A stretch of DNA of 64,000 nt from Halomonas sp. 'Soap Lake #6' (GCF_003031405.1 NZ_CP020469.1:930001-994000); one strand, 5' to 3'; numbered from the stretch's first letter, positions 1 through 8,949 are shown. Numbers and translations are program-made. Notes: generated by a model not told the origin, from the letters alone.

Positions 1-322
1 TCAACGCTTCTATTACCACGACGTTGGCATCGGCGCTCTTTAGGGAAAACGTTGTGAACGTAGGAATCAAGTATTGAGGGGTTTCCCAATCAGAGCCTGC
101 AAACACGCCCGCGGATTCAAAATCCGCGGCGCGTGTTTCAAGGGCGGCAGGGCCGCCAACTTGCATCAAGATTCGGCGCGCGGTATCTAGTACGCGGGGC
201 AGCTTTGCCGGTTTAGAAAATGCTGGCGCCTGGGAAAGCAGGCGCACCGCATCATCAAATTTGCTCAGCAATCCGTTTAGCTTGCCATCTTCAGAAGAAG
301 ATGCCTCTTGATTGATCGTCAC
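1..322 (-). CDS. Hypothetical protein, N-terminal part only (runs off the window start)
   Basis: On the minus strand an open frame runs from a GTG at 322 to the window edge without a stop, giving about 107 residues that begin VTINQEASSSEDGKLNG. An AAGGA Shine-Dalgarno lies 6 bases before the GTG. An ATG two bases further upstream is followed at once by TGA, so GTG is the start. It lies 30 bases downstream of the ATP-grasp gene on the same strand, so the two are probably co-transcribed. I do not recognise the family. The visible part has no signal peptide or membrane segment. The C-terminus is missing. Confidence 0.6.
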   Translation of the reverse strand, partial: MTINQEASSSEDGKLNGLLSKFDDAVRLLSQAPAFSKPAKLPRVLDTARRILMQVGGPAALETRAADFESAGVFAGSDWETPQYLIPTFTTFSLKSADANVVVIEAL

Positions 323-352
323 ATAGATTCCTTATCCTTGCCGCAGCGGGGA

Positions 353-1576
353 TTATACATAGAAGTCGAGGTCTTCTTGGCGTTTGAGTAGATCGCGGAT
401 GGTATGTGCGTCCTCGCCTTTAAAGTAAATCAAGCCCCAATGGGTGCCAAAGGCGGTGCGTTTAGTGACTGTCTCTTCTGCTGGAGGCGTTAGCTCGTGA
501 GACTCAAAGTATGGGTGATCTTCGGTCTCTTCGGGAATCTCCAGGCGGCTGACGACGCGGCGCCGCGGGTACACGCCAAAGCAGCCAGCGAAGCCGTCAG
601 CATCAACAATTTCTTTGGGGAAGAACGCTGCCACTTCTTCTTGGGTGCTTTTAGGATCAAATACCAGCATGGACGCCTGGTAAGCGTTAAAGCCATAAAC
701 TCGCTCCAATAGCTCAAAAACCTTGAAGCCAGGTGGGCGGTAGGCGACTTCACCAAAGTACATCTCGCCATCGCTGGTTACGAAGTACTCGGGGTGAATC
801 AGGCCAAACTCAATATCAAACGCTTTAATCAGTTTTTCGATCTGCGCAGTGATCTGCTCGCGATACTTCTCAAGCTCTGGTGATGCAGGCACAAATACTG
901 AATAACCGAGGGTGACATACTCAGAAATATTCAGGAAAGCGATTTTGCCATTATGTATCCAGGCTTCCACCGCGAATTCCCAGCCATCCAGGTGCGATTC
1001 CATCAGCACCGGAAACTCCTCATCGGGAATCATATCGACTTCGTCTGGGGTACGAATAACCCGGTGGCCAAGGCAACCTGCCTTATCAAAGGCTTTCAGG
1101 TGAATCGGGTCGTTGGGGTCACCATCCAGCTTAAGCAAGGTTTGGTTGACGCGCTTTAAAAAGCGAATAACGTCTTCTTTATCATGGGCCTCTTCAAAAA
1201 TACCCACACGAATGCCGCCTAGCTGGGCGCGACGCTTCATGAGCGCTTTGTCGCGCAGCAGTAGCGACTGGCCATAAAGACGAGGGTTGTCCAGCAGCAC
1301 GGAGTTGATTGCGCCTGCCCACTCCACCGTTTCTTCAAATAGCGGAATCGCGACGTCAACGCCTTTGTCTTTCAGCGTTTCGGCAATTTCGATCGAGCGG
1401 TCATTGAGACGCTCAAAATTCCAGGGAACATAAGGAATATCGTGCTTTTGGCAATACTCTTCGGCCCAATCCGGTGCAACCACTATGTAACGTCGGTCAA
1501 AATTCTCCGCCGCTTCTATCGCATTGAGGCTCCAACCTAGTAGGGCGATATAGCCCTTATTGGGATCCTTTTGCAT
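353..1576 (-). CDS. ATP-grasp domain carboxylate-amine ligase-like protein
   Basis: This 407-residue soluble protein has the carbamoyl-phosphate-synthetase-like ATP-grasp layout. An N-terminal pre-ATP-grasp domain (about residues 8-110) begins with the nucleotide-fold stretch YIALLGWSLNA. A central lid carries HLKAFDKAGCLGHRV and the adenine-contacting VLMESHLDGWEF. The C-terminal metal site reads GEMYFGEVAYRPPGF, the usual E-x-x-x-R-P-x-G pattern. Such enzymes activate a carboxylate as an acyl phosphate and join it to an amine. Nothing here shows the substrate. The start has a GGAG ribosome site (CAGGAGTTACCATCATG). It precedes the truncated 1-322 gene on the same strand. It is not closely similar to the ATP-grasp proteins at the other end of the window. 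Confidence 0.8.
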   Translation of the reverse strand: MQKDPNKGYIALLGWSLNAIEAAENFDRRYIVVAPDWAEEYCQKHDIPYVPWNFERLNDRSIEIAETLKDKGVDVAIPLFEETVEWAGAINSVLLDNPRLYGQSLLLRDKALMKRRAQLGGIRVGIFEEAHDKEDVIRFLKRVNQTLLKLDGDPNDPIHLKAFDKAGCLGHRVIRTPDEVDMIPDEEFPVLMESHLDGWEFAVEAWIHNGKIAFLNISEYVTLGYSVFVPASPELEKYREQITAQIEKLIKAFDIEFGLIHPEYFVTSDGEMYFGEVAYRPPGFKVFELLERVYGFNAYQASMLVFDPKSTQEEVAAFFPKEIVDADGFAGCFGVYPRRRVVSRLEIPEETEDHPYFESHELTPPAEETVTKRTAFGTHWGLIYFKGEDAHTIRDLLKRQEDLDFYV

Positions 1577-1787
1577 GATGGTAACTCCTGTGGGTGGGTG
1601 AATAAAATTGCCTTACCACTGCCTTCACCATACACGACAGGGCTTGCCGTCGGCTAATTAGTAACCACTGAAAGGAAAATGGGTGGGAATTCGCTGCGTT
1701 TGGTGATGTCTGCTAAAGGGCTACACTGGAATATGGTAGGCTAGTCGCGAAAACGTTACTTTTAAATGGCAAGAGGAATGGGCCAAG

Positions 1788-2117
1788 ATGGCGGCCAAGC
1801 CGATCTATCGTGTGGTGGTTCACCAACAGGGTGAAATTTGGGATTTATACGTAAGAGAGATCTTTCAAAGCGAACTCTGGGGCTTTATTGAAGTCGAGGA
1901 GTTTGTCTTTGATGATGCCTCGCGGGTAGTTGTTGATCCTGGAGCGGAAAAGCTGCAACGGACCTTTGAAGGAGTAAAGCGCAGTTATCTACCGCTTAAT
2001 GCGATTGTGCGTATTGATGAAGTAGAGCGCGAAGGTCCTTTAAAGGCAGTAAAAAGCGATGCCCGCGTTGCGGAGTTTCCTCGTCCCTTTCCGCTGCCTC
2101 CCCGCGGAGAAGGGTAA
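1788..2117 (+). CDS. DUF1820 family protein
   Basis: The 109-residue product reads KPIYRVVVHQQGEIWDLYV near its start and then VVVDPGAEKLQRTFEGVKRS and NAIVRIDEVEREG. This is the conserved core of the DUF1820 family, small cytoplasmic proteins widespread in gammaproteobacteria with no established function. The start is supported by AGAGG 13 bases upstream and by the conserved MAxKPIYRV opening. The C-terminal tail after residue 90 is proline- and arginine-rich (PRPFPLPPRGEG) and lies outside the conserved core. It stands alone, with a short gap before the SH3-domain gene on the same strand. Confidence 0.85.
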   Translation: MAAKPIYRVVVHQQGEIWDLYVREIFQSELWGFIEVEEFVFDDASRVVVDPGAEKLQRTFEGVKRSYLPLNAIVRIDEVEREGPLKAVKSDARVAEFPRPFPLPPRGEG

Positions 2118-2203
2118 GCGCCTAAGACAAGCGCAATGCTATAAGCGATACGTGCGGGTGGCTTCGTCGGCCAGCGCACGTTTTATGATCAGGACATGAC
2201 GTC

Positions 2204-2839
2204 ATGCCAGTAGAGAAATTTCGTTCGAGTTGTTATGCAGCCGCCGTCGGCGTGTTGTTAAGCGTTAGCGGCACTACTGCGTTTGCCCAGACTGATAGCC
2301 AGGCTTGGGTAAGCGATGAGTTAAGCACCTATGTACGTAGCGGCCCCACGGACGGTTATCGTATTGTGGGCACGCTCAATGCCGGTGAGCAGGTTGAAGT
2401 GCTTGAAACCAGCGGTAACTACACCCGTGTGCGCAGTAATGGTGGTGATACGGTTTGGGTATTAAGTGGCGAGTTGCAACAAACTCCCAGTGCGCGTGAA
2501 CAGTTGCCGGTACTCGAATCCCAGGTCGGTGAGCTCACCGAAGAGTTAGAGGGGATTAACGATACCTGGGAACAGCGTGTTAGCTCCATGCGGGAAACCT
2601 TGGAAATACGCGAGCAGCGTATTACCGAGCTAGAAGCGCGCAACCGCGAGCTAGACAGTGAGGCGGAGCAGTCTCGCCAACAAGTGCGTGCACTACAAGC
2701 GCGCTTGGATACCCAGGAAGAAGACCTGCTAATGCGTTACTTTATGTATGGCGGTGGCGTGGCTGGCGCTGGCTTGCTGCTGGGACTGATTGTCCCGCAC
2801 TTACCGCGCCGTCGTAAAAAGCGCGACCGCTGGTTCTAA
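2204..2839 (+). CDS. TIGR04211-type SH3 domain, coiled-coil, membrane-anchored protein
   Basis: The 211-residue product has four visible parts: an N-terminal signal peptide (cleavage near AFA-QTDSQ), a bacterial SH3 domain at about residues 30-95 (STYVRSGPTDGYRIVGTL, then TVWVLSGELQ), a coiled coil at about 100-170 rich in Glu, Arg and Leu heptads, and a C-terminal transmembrane helix at about 180-200 followed by the basic tail PRRRKKRDRWF. The layout matches the TIGR04211/YgiM family, thought to sit in the periplasm anchored to the inner membrane. SH3b domains in this setting usually bind peptidoglycan. That function is inferred from the family. Confidence 0.85.
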   Translation: MPVEKFRSSCYAAAVGVLLSVSGTTAFAQTDSQAWVSDELSTYVRSGPTDGYRIVGTLNAGEQVEVLETSGNYTRVRSNGGDTVWVLSGELQQTPSAREQLPVLESQVGELTEELEGINDTWEQRVSSMRETLEIREQRITELEARNRELDSEAEQSRQQVRALQARLDTQEEDLLMRYFMYGGGVAGAGLLLGLIVPHLPRRRKKRDRWF

Positions 2840-2866
2840 ACGAGGGCCGTAAATGAGGACATAGTG

Positions 2867-3499
2867 ATGGAAAACCCCTGGCGGCAGCGTTGGAAAGAGG
2901 GGCGTATCGGCTTTCACTTGCATGAAACGCATCCTGCGCTGGCTCGTTATTGGTTAACGCTCGGGGTTGAGCCTGGGGCCAAGGTGCTGGTGCCGCTATG
3001 CGGCAAAAGCCTGGACATGCGCTGGTTGGCTGAACAGGGGCACCCCGTGCTGGGTATTGAACTCGCACCGGAAGCGATAGAGCAGTTCTTTGCCCAGAGC
3101 AGCGCTGGTGTTGCCCGCTACACCCAGGCAGGATTTGACGTGTCGCGTCAGGGCAATGTTGAACTGTGGTGTGGTGATTTTTTTCATCTACATATCCAGC
3201 AGGCCGCGGAAGTGGGGGCATTTTATGACCGTGCTTCGCTAATTGCGCTGCCACCGGCAACCCGTGAACGCTACGCCTTTCATTTAGCTCAGCTAGTGCC
3301 TCCTGGGGCTCGGGGTCTATTAATTAGCTTAACCCACGGTGAACAGGAGGCCGGGCCGCCGTTTAGCGTATCTAGCCAGGAAATTGAGCGCTTGATGACA
3401 CCTAATTTTCGCCTTGAACTGCTTGAAAACGGAGAAGCGGACGAGCGGGGGCGTTGTGAAAGTGTGTGGGCATTAAAGCGGCGTGGCCCGCTCGTATAA
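2867..3499 (+). CDS. tpm: Thiopurine S-methyltransferase
   Basis: The 210-residue protein begins MENPWRQRWKEGRIGFHLHE and contains the SAM-binding stretch VLVPLCGKSLDMRWLAEQGH with VLGIELAPEA, which is the TPMT signature. Later come ELWCGDFFHL and GAFYDRASLIALPP. The enzyme transfers a methyl group from SAM to thiopurines; in bacteria it also methylates selenium and tellurium oxyanions. TGAGGA at 2853-2858 sits 8 bases before the ATG at 2867, which I prefer to a GTG three bases earlier. The length matches bacterial Tpm (about 215 residues). It is convergent with the lipoprotein gene at 3563. Confidence 0.9.
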   Translation: MENPWRQRWKEGRIGFHLHETHPALARYWLTLGVEPGAKVLVPLCGKSLDMRWLAEQGHPVLGIELAPEAIEQFFAQSSAGVARYTQAGFDVSRQGNVELWCGDFFHLHIQQAAEVGAFYDRASLIALPPATRERYAFHLAQLVPPGARGLLISLTHGEQEAGPPFSVSSQEIERLMTPNFRLELLENGEADERGRCESVWALKRRGPLV

Positions 3500-3562
3500 G
3501 AGAGCCACGCCTGATATAGCTGCTTATACTGTTCTAGCTACTTTTCTAGTTACGTTACTCTT

Positions 3563-4156
3563 CTAGCGAGCGAGTAGGCGGCCAAGTTCTGGATCACTGA
3601 ATGCACGGTTGAGCCCATCGCTTAACAGGTCGTTTAGCATGCGGGTATTGGCGTCTTCGCCGGGCTTGATTGCATAGCCTTGGGTACGCCGTGAGGTGTA
3701 AGTTCCCGTATAGGTAGAGCCTTTGTTCTGGGCGACCGCCCGGAACACCCCTTCAATGCGTGCTTCATCTACTAAAGGTTGTCCACTATCTCCACGGCCA
3801 TAGTGGAGGCTGGCCAGCTCAAGCTTCAAGGAAGGACGCCCCTGAGCGGCTTCACGAGTTGGGTTAAAGCCCATATCGCGAACGGCCCGCTCGGTTTCTG
3901 CCTGCAAGCGTGGGAGTAACTCATGGCTATTCACGGTAATTTGAGCGGTCGACATATTACCACCCGAGCGAGTGCCAATTACTTCACTGTCTCTGGCGTC
4001 TGCCACAATGACCGTAACCTGCTGCCCAGAGCCGGTTTGCGGTACGCTGGCGCTTCGCTGGGGGCTAAGCTGAAGATACTGAGGGCTTGCACAACCAACC
4101 AACAAAACGCTGGCTAGCAGCGCGCCAGAAAAGCGTAAAAAATGACGCCGACGCAT
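3563..4156 (-). CDS. YajG-family lipoprotein
   Basis: The 197-residue product has a twin-arginine-rich, hydrophobic leader and a clear lipobox (LLVGC-ASP) with Cys at about residue 22, so it should be lipidated and anchored in the envelope. The mature part (residues 40-190) resembles YajG: VTVIVADARDSEVIGTRSG near the start and LLSDGLNRAFSDPELGRLL at the end. The function of YajG is not established. The start follows a GGAG-type ribosome site (GCGGAGGAAGACCAATG). Short TTCTAG-containing repeats lie just past its stop, at about 3530-3566. Confidence 0.75.
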   Translation of the reverse strand: MRRRHFLRFSGALLASVLLVGCASPQYLQLSPQRSASVPQTGSGQQVTVIVADARDSEVIGTRSGGNMSTAQITVNSHELLPRLQAETERAVRDMGFNPTREAAQGRPSLKLELASLHYGRGDSGQPLVDEARIEGVFRAVAQNKGSTYTGTYTSRRTQGYAIKPGEDANTRMLNDLLSDGLNRAFSDPELGRLLAR

Positions 4157-4239
4157 TGGTCTTCCTCCGCTATGCTAAAACGCCAGTATAGCGCGAGTGC
4201 TGCTCTGGCGGTATGTAACGTCATCAATGCTTGAATACA

Positions 4240-5139
4240 CTATGCTATTTTTTGTGTTTGGGAGTCGGGGCTGACAATTAACCAAACTGAAAGCAAAACG
4301 ATGAGAGACCCAAGCAAAAAACCACTGGAAATCGTTTCGCCGAGCACTACAAAACCCCATAACACCGCGAAAGGAGGTACAAGAAAAGTAACGGTCAGAG
4401 AGCGTAACGGACCGATGTCTGCGATCAATCGAAAATAAAGGATATAAGCCAGGGAGGTGCATACAAAACCAAGTGCCAGCAGGCTAAGCCAAATGTTACC
4501 TTGGAGCCAGTCGATTTTTGGGCCGGTTGCAATCGTCCACACTAAGAAGGGAGTCAGAAATATAGTCGCGCCTAATTGGCTGCCAAATGCAACCAGCGTT
4601 GAATCGAGCCCTCCTTGTTGAGTTACCCAGCGTCTTGTTAAAAAACTGGCAAAACCATAACCGATAGTGGCTACTATGCAGGCGGTAACGCCAATGAATA
4701 TATTGCCTGCTACATTTGAGTCACCCACAGTAGTAATGACTGCGATACCAATAATGCCAAGCATTATACCTATCCACTTTCTAACGGATAAACTCTCGCT
4801 AAAGACAAAAAAGCCAATCATGGCGCCCATTAAAGGCGTTGTGGCATTTAAAATGGCGGAGTAGCCAGAAGGTAATAGTGTGGCGGCTATTCCATACATA
4901 AGAAACGGAATGCCTGAGTTAATGATGCCAAGAATTAAAATCTTCCCTAATTTCCCCCTGAACTCTAGGCTTTTTTGTATAGCAAAGATAAGAATAGCCA
5001 GCCCGATGAAACCAAAAAAAACTCTAAAAAACGCTGTGTTAACTGCTCCGATTTCCGGTGACGTAATTCGCATAAAAAGAAAGCTTGCTCCCCAGATAGC
5101 GGCTAAAGAGAGTAGTCGCATATAGTCTATTGTTCTCAT
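4240..5139 (-). CDS. EamA/DMT family transporter
   Basis: The 299-residue protein consists of about ten hydrophobic helices in two repeats of five, the EamA (drug/metabolite transporter) layout. It starts MRTIDYMRLLSLAAIWGASF, and the RIT.PEIGAVNTAFFRVFFG stretch is typical of the first EamA repeat. Members export amino acids or other metabolites, or import nucleotide-sugar-like compounds; the substrate cannot be read here. The gene is visibly AT-richer than its neighbours, as is the AlkB-like gene divergent from it, which suggests that the pair arrived together. The start has GAGAGG a few bases upstream. Confidence 0.85.
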   Translation of the reverse strand: MRTIDYMRLLSLAAIWGASFLFMRITSPEIGAVNTAFFRVFFGFIGLAILIFAIQKSLEFRGKLGKILILGIINSGIPFLMYGIAATLLPSGYSAILNATTPLMGAMIGFFVFSESLSVRKWIGIMLGIIGIAVITTVGDSNVAGNIFIGVTACIVATIGYGFASFLTRRWVTQQGGLDSTLVAFGSQLGATIFLTPFLVWTIATGPKIDWLQGNIWLSLLALGFVCTSLAYILYFRLIADIGPLRSLTVTFLVPPFAVLWGFVVLGETISSGFLLGSLIVLLSVWLIVSPDSQTQKIA

Positions 5140-5363
5140 TTCAATGCCTCTCCTGCTGGGGACGTCATTCGTAATAGCCAGGTAGTTGGCTGCGTCTAGG
5201 TATTTTTCTTGCTGATGTTCAATGGCTGTCAGTATTGCCTGCTGATACGGCCGAAAAAACCCGTTTCTTGCTCACTTGTCGCTTTGGGGTTTTAGTTTTT
5301 AGTTTGTCGATTTGATACGCTGAGATTGTATTGTGCTGATCTCCTTGCGAGGATCGGGTTCTG

Positions 5364-5430
5364 AGGGGCACAGGGGCAAAGGGGCAAAGAGGCAAAGAGG
5401 ACTGGGTTCAAGGGGGCAAAAGGGTGCAAG
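5364..5430. repeat. Purine-rich short tandem repeat (GGGGCAAA-like units)
   Basis: About eight degenerate 7-8 base units of the form GGGGCAAA / GAGGCAAA run up to the start of the AlkB-like gene, filling most of the last 70 bases of the gap between two divergent genes. Because the units lie directly in front of the start codon, they occupy the ribosome-binding region of that gene, and no standard Shine-Dalgarno is otherwise visible. A change in unit number could alter its translation. That effect is inference. Confidence 0.6.
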
Positions 5431-5433
5431 CGC

Positions 5434-6051
5434 ATGACATATCATGATCTTTTTGAAAACAGCGGTTTAAAGTTGATTAATCTGCTTCCACAAGATGGTG
5501 AGGTCTATTACTACGGCAACATTCTAGATGCTGCTACGGCTGATCTGTATCTGGCTCAATGCATAGAAAGACTAAGCTGGGAGAGTGATCGCGCTTTTAT
5601 TTACGGGAAAGAAATTATCACCAAAAGAAAGGTGGCATGGTATGCGGATAAGCCTGTTTCCTATATGTATTCAGGTCATACAAAGGTAGCTTTGATGTGG
5701 CCCGATTTTTTACATGAGATTAAACAGCGGGTAGAGCATAACAGTGGAGAACTATTCAACTCATGCCTGTGTAATTTTTATAACTCAGGAGACGAGGGCA
5801 TGGGTTGGCACAGTGATGGCGAGAAGGAGTTGATTGACAATGGGGCTATTGGGGCGTTGACCTTAGGTGGAGAAAGAAGGTTTTCGTTTAAACATAAAAA
5901 GTCAGGTGAGCGTGTGTCGCTGAATCTAGCCCACGGCAGCTTGTTGATAATGAAAAGCACGACTCAGAAAAATTGGTTACACAGTCTTCCCAAAACCAAG
6001 AAAAACGTAGGGCCTAGGATTAGCCTGACCTTTAGGCAAATGTGTATTTGA
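5434..6051 (+). CDS. AlkB-like 2-oxoglutarate/Fe(II) dioxygenase
   Basis: The 205-residue protein carries the AlkB iron-site motif GWHSDGEKE (His126, Asp128), the third ligand His183 in NWLHSLPKT, and the 2-oxoglutarate-binding arginines in PRISLTFR (Arg195, Arg201). The lid segment YNSGDEGMGWH and ALTLGGERRFSFKHK match the ALKBH2/ALKBH3-like branch, which directly demethylates alkylated bases in DNA or RNA. All catalytic residues are present, so it is probably active. Length is normal for the family. The gene is AT-rich compared with the window and sits divergent from the DMT exporter. Confidence 0.88.
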   Translation: MTYHDLFENSGLKLINLLPQDGEVYYYGNILDAATADLYLAQCIERLSWESDRAFIYGKEIITKRKVAWYADKPVSYMYSGHTKVALMWPDFLHEIKQRVEHNSGELFNSCLCNFYNSGDEGMGWHSDGEKELIDNGAIGALTLGGERRFSFKHKKSGERVSLNLAHGSLLIMKSTTQKNWLHSLPKTKKNVGPRISLTFRQMCI

Positions 6052-6103
6052 GTCAGCCAGTATCAGTATCAAGGCCTAGCCGCCCCACTAGGAGGCAGCT
6101 GCA

Positions 6104-6160
6104 TTTCTACTGATATGTTTCTACTGATATGTTTCTACTGAGTCGCTACGTTTCTACTGA
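6104..6160. repeat. 14-bp tandem repeat downstream of the AlkB-like gene
   Basis: The unit TTTCTACTGATATG occurs twice back to back (6104-6117, 6118-6131), followed by a third truncated unit and a fourth TTTCTACTGA at 6151-6160. It fills the gap between the stops of the AlkB-like gene and cysA, which converge here. Confidence 0.75.
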
Positions 6161-6167
6161 AAAGGCA

Positions 6168-7262
6168 TCAAGCAGCGTGTGTTTGTTCAGTCGGCTGTGA
6201 GGTTTTGTCTTTAAACCGATGCCACTGGCGTGGGTGGGCAAACAAGCGCTGGCCACGGCGCATCTCTAAGCGTTCGAAATCGGCATGGCGTACGGTTGCC
6301 AGCCATGGTTTCGCCAGCCAGTCGGCTTCCAGCTCAACGCGCACCTCCGCACCTACCGGTGAAATAGCGGTAATGGTGACTGGTAGGTGGCTTTCAGGGC
6401 TGGGTTGCTCGGTTAGGCGCACTTCGTGAGGCCGTAGCAGCAGCTCTTCATCGCCGTCGGGTAGCTCAACGTTCAAGTGGGCATCGCCGCAGGTGAGTAC
6501 ACCGTTTTGAACACGTCCCTCCAGATGATTCACATCGCCTAAGAACTCAAACACAAAGCGGTTTTTCGGCGAGCGGTAGAGCTTGTCAGGTGTATCGATC
6601 TGCTCAATACGACCATTGCTCATCACCACAACACGGTCAGATAGCTCCAGCGCCTCTTCTTGGTCGTGGGTGACAAACACACTGGTGAAGTTTAGTTCTT
6701 CATGCAGCCGACGCAGCCAGCGGCGCAGGTCCTGGCGTACTTTGGCATCAAGTGCGCCAAATGGCTCATCAAGTAGCAGCACATCAGGTTCAACGGCCAG
6801 GGCGCGGGCAAGCGATACGCGCTGTTGCTGGCCACCAGAGAGCTGGGCAGGCAAGCGGTTTGCCAAGTGCTGCAGCTGCACCATTTCCAGTAGCCTGAAT
6901 ACCCGAGCACGAATCTCACCGCTTGAAGGGCGGCGTTTTTTAGCCATGACGGTGAGGCCAAATGCGACGTTATCGTACACGCTCATATGGCGAAACAGCG
7001 CGTAGTGCTGGAAAACAAAGCCAATACGGCGGTCGCGCACGTGCACATTGGTCACGTCACGGTCGCCAAAGATAATCTTGCCCGGTGTAGGCGAGCGGTC
7101 AGCGCTCTCAAGCCCAGCAATAATACGCAGCAGGGTGGTTTTGCCTGAGCCAGAAGGACCTAGCAAACCGACAAGTTCGCCTTCTTGGATGTCTAGGTTG
7201 GTCGGCTCAAGTGCCTGAGTATTACCGAAGTGCTTGGCAATACTCTCTAAACGAATACTCAT
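6168..7262 (-). CDS. cysA: Sulfate/thiosulfate ABC transporter, ATP-binding subunit
   Basis: This 364-residue ATPase has Walker A GPSGSGKTT (residues 35-43), the ABC signature LSGGQQQRVSLARAL, Walker B VLLLDEPFGALD and the switch histidine in VFVTHDQEEALELSD. The C-terminal TOBE-like regulatory region of CysA follows (from about residue 240). It energises sulfate import through CysT and CysW. The ATG at 7262 overlaps the cysW stop as ATGA, so translation is coupled. An upstream in-frame ATG would lie inside cysW and is not needed. It is the last gene of the sbp-cysT-cysW-cysA operon. Confidence 0.95.
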   Translation of the reverse strand: MSIRLESIAKHFGNTQALEPTNLDIQEGELVGLLGPSGSGKTTLLRIIAGLESADRSPTPGKIIFGDRDVTNVHVRDRRIGFVFQHYALFRHMSVYDNVAFGLTVMAKKRRPSSGEIRARVFRLLEMVQLQHLANRLPAQLSGGQQQRVSLARALAVEPDVLLLDEPFGALDAKVRQDLRRWLRRLHEELNFTSVFVTHDQEEALELSDRVVVMSNGRIEQIDTPDKLYRSPKNRFVFEFLGDVNHLEGRVQNGVLTCGDAHLNVELPDGDEELLLRPHEVRLTEQPSPESHLPVTITAISPVGAEVRVELEADWLAKPWLATVRHADFERLEMRRGQRLFAHPRQWHRFKDKTSQPTEQTHAA

Positions 7263-8086
7263 AACAAAGCCTCCCGGCGCGATGCGCGCCATTCCAGGCC
7301 TGCCTTGGCCGCAAGGGTTAACAGAGCGATTAAGGCCAGTAGTGAAGCGCTGGCAAAGGCGCCCACGGCGTTATAATCTTGGTAGAGCTGCTCTAAATGC
7401 AGCGGTAACGTATTGGTTCGCCCGCGAATAGCACCTGAGACCACCGATACCGCACCAAATTCACCCACTGCACGGGCATTGGTAAGAATAATGCCGTACA
7501 GCAAAGCCCAGCGAATGTTGGGAAGGGTGATCCTGCGAAAGATAGTCCAGCCGGAAGCACCCAGCGTTACCGCCGCTTCTTCTTCACGGGAGCCTTGGGC
7601 CTGCATTAACGGAATCAGTTCCCGCGCCACAAATGGGCAGGTAACAAAAATTGTCACCATCAAAATGCCGGGCCAGGCGAACATCAGCTGGATATCATGA
7701 GTATCCAGCCAGCCGCCAATCCAGCCATTACGCCCATAGAGCAGCAGGTAAATAAGCCCTGCTACCACGGGTGAAACGGCAAACGGAATATCAATCAGCG
7801 TTTGTAAAATACGCCGCCCAGGGAAGCTAAAACGGGTAACCAACCACGCGAGCGCAACGCCAAATACCAAACAAATGGGAATCGTCAGCAGGGCAATGAT
7901 GAGTGTGAGACCGATTGCATGTAGGGTAAAGGTGTTGCTTACGTTAGCCCAAAATACCGCCATACCCTGGGAAAATGCCTGAGCAAAAATAGCCACTAAT
8001 GGTAGCAACAAAAACAGCGCTGCTAGCAAAAGCGCAGCGCCAATCAATAAGCGTCGCACAGAGGGCGCGTCACCAATTCTACGCAT
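7259..8086 (-). CDS. cysW: Sulfate ABC transporter permease CysW
   Basis: The 275-residue inner-membrane protein has six predicted helices and the binding-protein-dependent permease (EAA) loop EEEAAVTLGASGWTIFRRITLP with a conserved GAS-x-W-x-x-F. The stretch NARAVGEFGAVSVVSGAIRG is characteristic of CysW. It pairs with CysT to form the sulfate channel. Its start overlaps the cysT stop by one base (TAATG), and its stop overlaps the cysA start. Confidence 0.94.
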   Translation of the reverse strand: MRRIGDAPSVRRLLIGAALLLAALFLLLPLVAIFAQAFSQGMAVFWANVSNTFTLHAIGLTLIIALLTIPICLVFGVALAWLVTRFSFPGRRILQTLIDIPFAVSPVVAGLIYLLLYGRNGWIGGWLDTHDIQLMFAWPGILMVTIFVTCPFVARELIPLMQAQGSREEEAAVTLGASGWTIFRRITLPNIRWALLYGIILTNARAVGEFGAVSVVSGAIRGRTNTLPLHLEQLYQDYNAVGAFASASLLALIALLTLAAKAGLEWRASRREALL

Positions 8087-8940
8087 TACCCCTTACCTCC
8101 GTGCAAGCGACGCACAAAGCGGCCTTGCCAAATATTGATTGCCAACAGCAGGGCAAGCGACACAAATAGCACCACAGATGCAATGGCCGAGGCTGCTGCG
8201 TAGTCGTACTCCTGCAGTTTGACGAAAATCATCAGTGCCGTAATTTCAGTCTCGTAGGGCATATTGCCAGCGATAAAAATAATTGCCCCGAACTCGCCTA
8301 GCGAGCGTACAAAGGCAAGCCCAGTGCCGGTGACTAGCGCAGGCCACAGGTGCGGCATGATGACCCGGCGGAACGCCACGCCATCCGTTGCCCCAAGCGA
8401 CATTGCGGCTTCATCTACCTCGGCAGGTAAATCTTCGAGCACTGGCTGCACCGTACGCACCACAAAGGGAATACTGGTAAACGCCATGGCCAGGGCAATA
8501 CCTACCCAGGTATACGCTACTTGGAAACCTAAAGGCTCCAGTATGCTGCCCATCCAACCGCTGCCTGCATAAAGCGTGGCAAGCGTAATGCCTGCAACTG
8601 CTGTAGGCAGCGCGAAGGGCAAATCCATTAAGGCATCCAGCAGGCGCTTGCCTGGAAACTCATAGCGCACAAGCACCCAAGCTAGCAGTAAGCCGAATAC
8701 CGCATTGACCAGGGCGGCAACTGCCGCAGCGCCGATAGTAACCATGTAACTGGCCACAACACGGCCTTCAGTAATAATTGCCCAATACTCGGCAAGGCTA
8801 AGCCCCGCCAACTGGCCAAACAGGCCGGTAATTGGCAGCAGTAGTACCAGCGAGATGAACAGCACGCTGATACCCATTGAAAGGCCAAAGCCCGGCAGCA
8901 CGCGAGTGCTACCGGGCCGCCATAATGCTAATTGGCGCAT
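8086..8940 (-). CDS. cysT: Sulfate ABC transporter permease CysT (CysU)
   Basis: The 284-residue membrane protein has the permease loop EVDEAAMSLGATDGVAFRRV and the CysT-type stretch RSLGEFGAIIFIAGNMP. It is the partner of CysW. Nine bases separate it from the upstream sbp gene, and it overlaps cysW by one base, so all four genes form one transcription unit. The start has a weak GGAA ribosome site. Confidence 0.94.
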   Translation of the reverse strand: MRQLALWRPGSTRVLPGFGLSMGISVLFISLVLLLPITGLFGQLAGLSLAEYWAIITEGRVVASYMVTIGAAAVAALVNAVFGLLLAWVLVRYEFPGKRLLDALMDLPFALPTAVAGITLATLYAGSGWMGSILEPLGFQVAYTWVGIALAMAFTSIPFVVRTVQPVLEDLPAEVDEAAMSLGATDGVAFRRVIMPHLWPALVTGTGLAFVRSLGEFGAIIFIAGNMPYETEITALMIFVKLQEYDYAAASAIASVVLFVSLALLLAINIWQGRFVRRLHGGKG

Positions 8941-8949
8941 GCTGTTCCG

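Noticed and set aside
3480..3511. GGCGTGGC...GCCACGCC stem across the tpm stop as a terminator
   Set aside because: The stem is 8 bp with a 16-base loop and no T-run follows, so evidence for termination is too weak.
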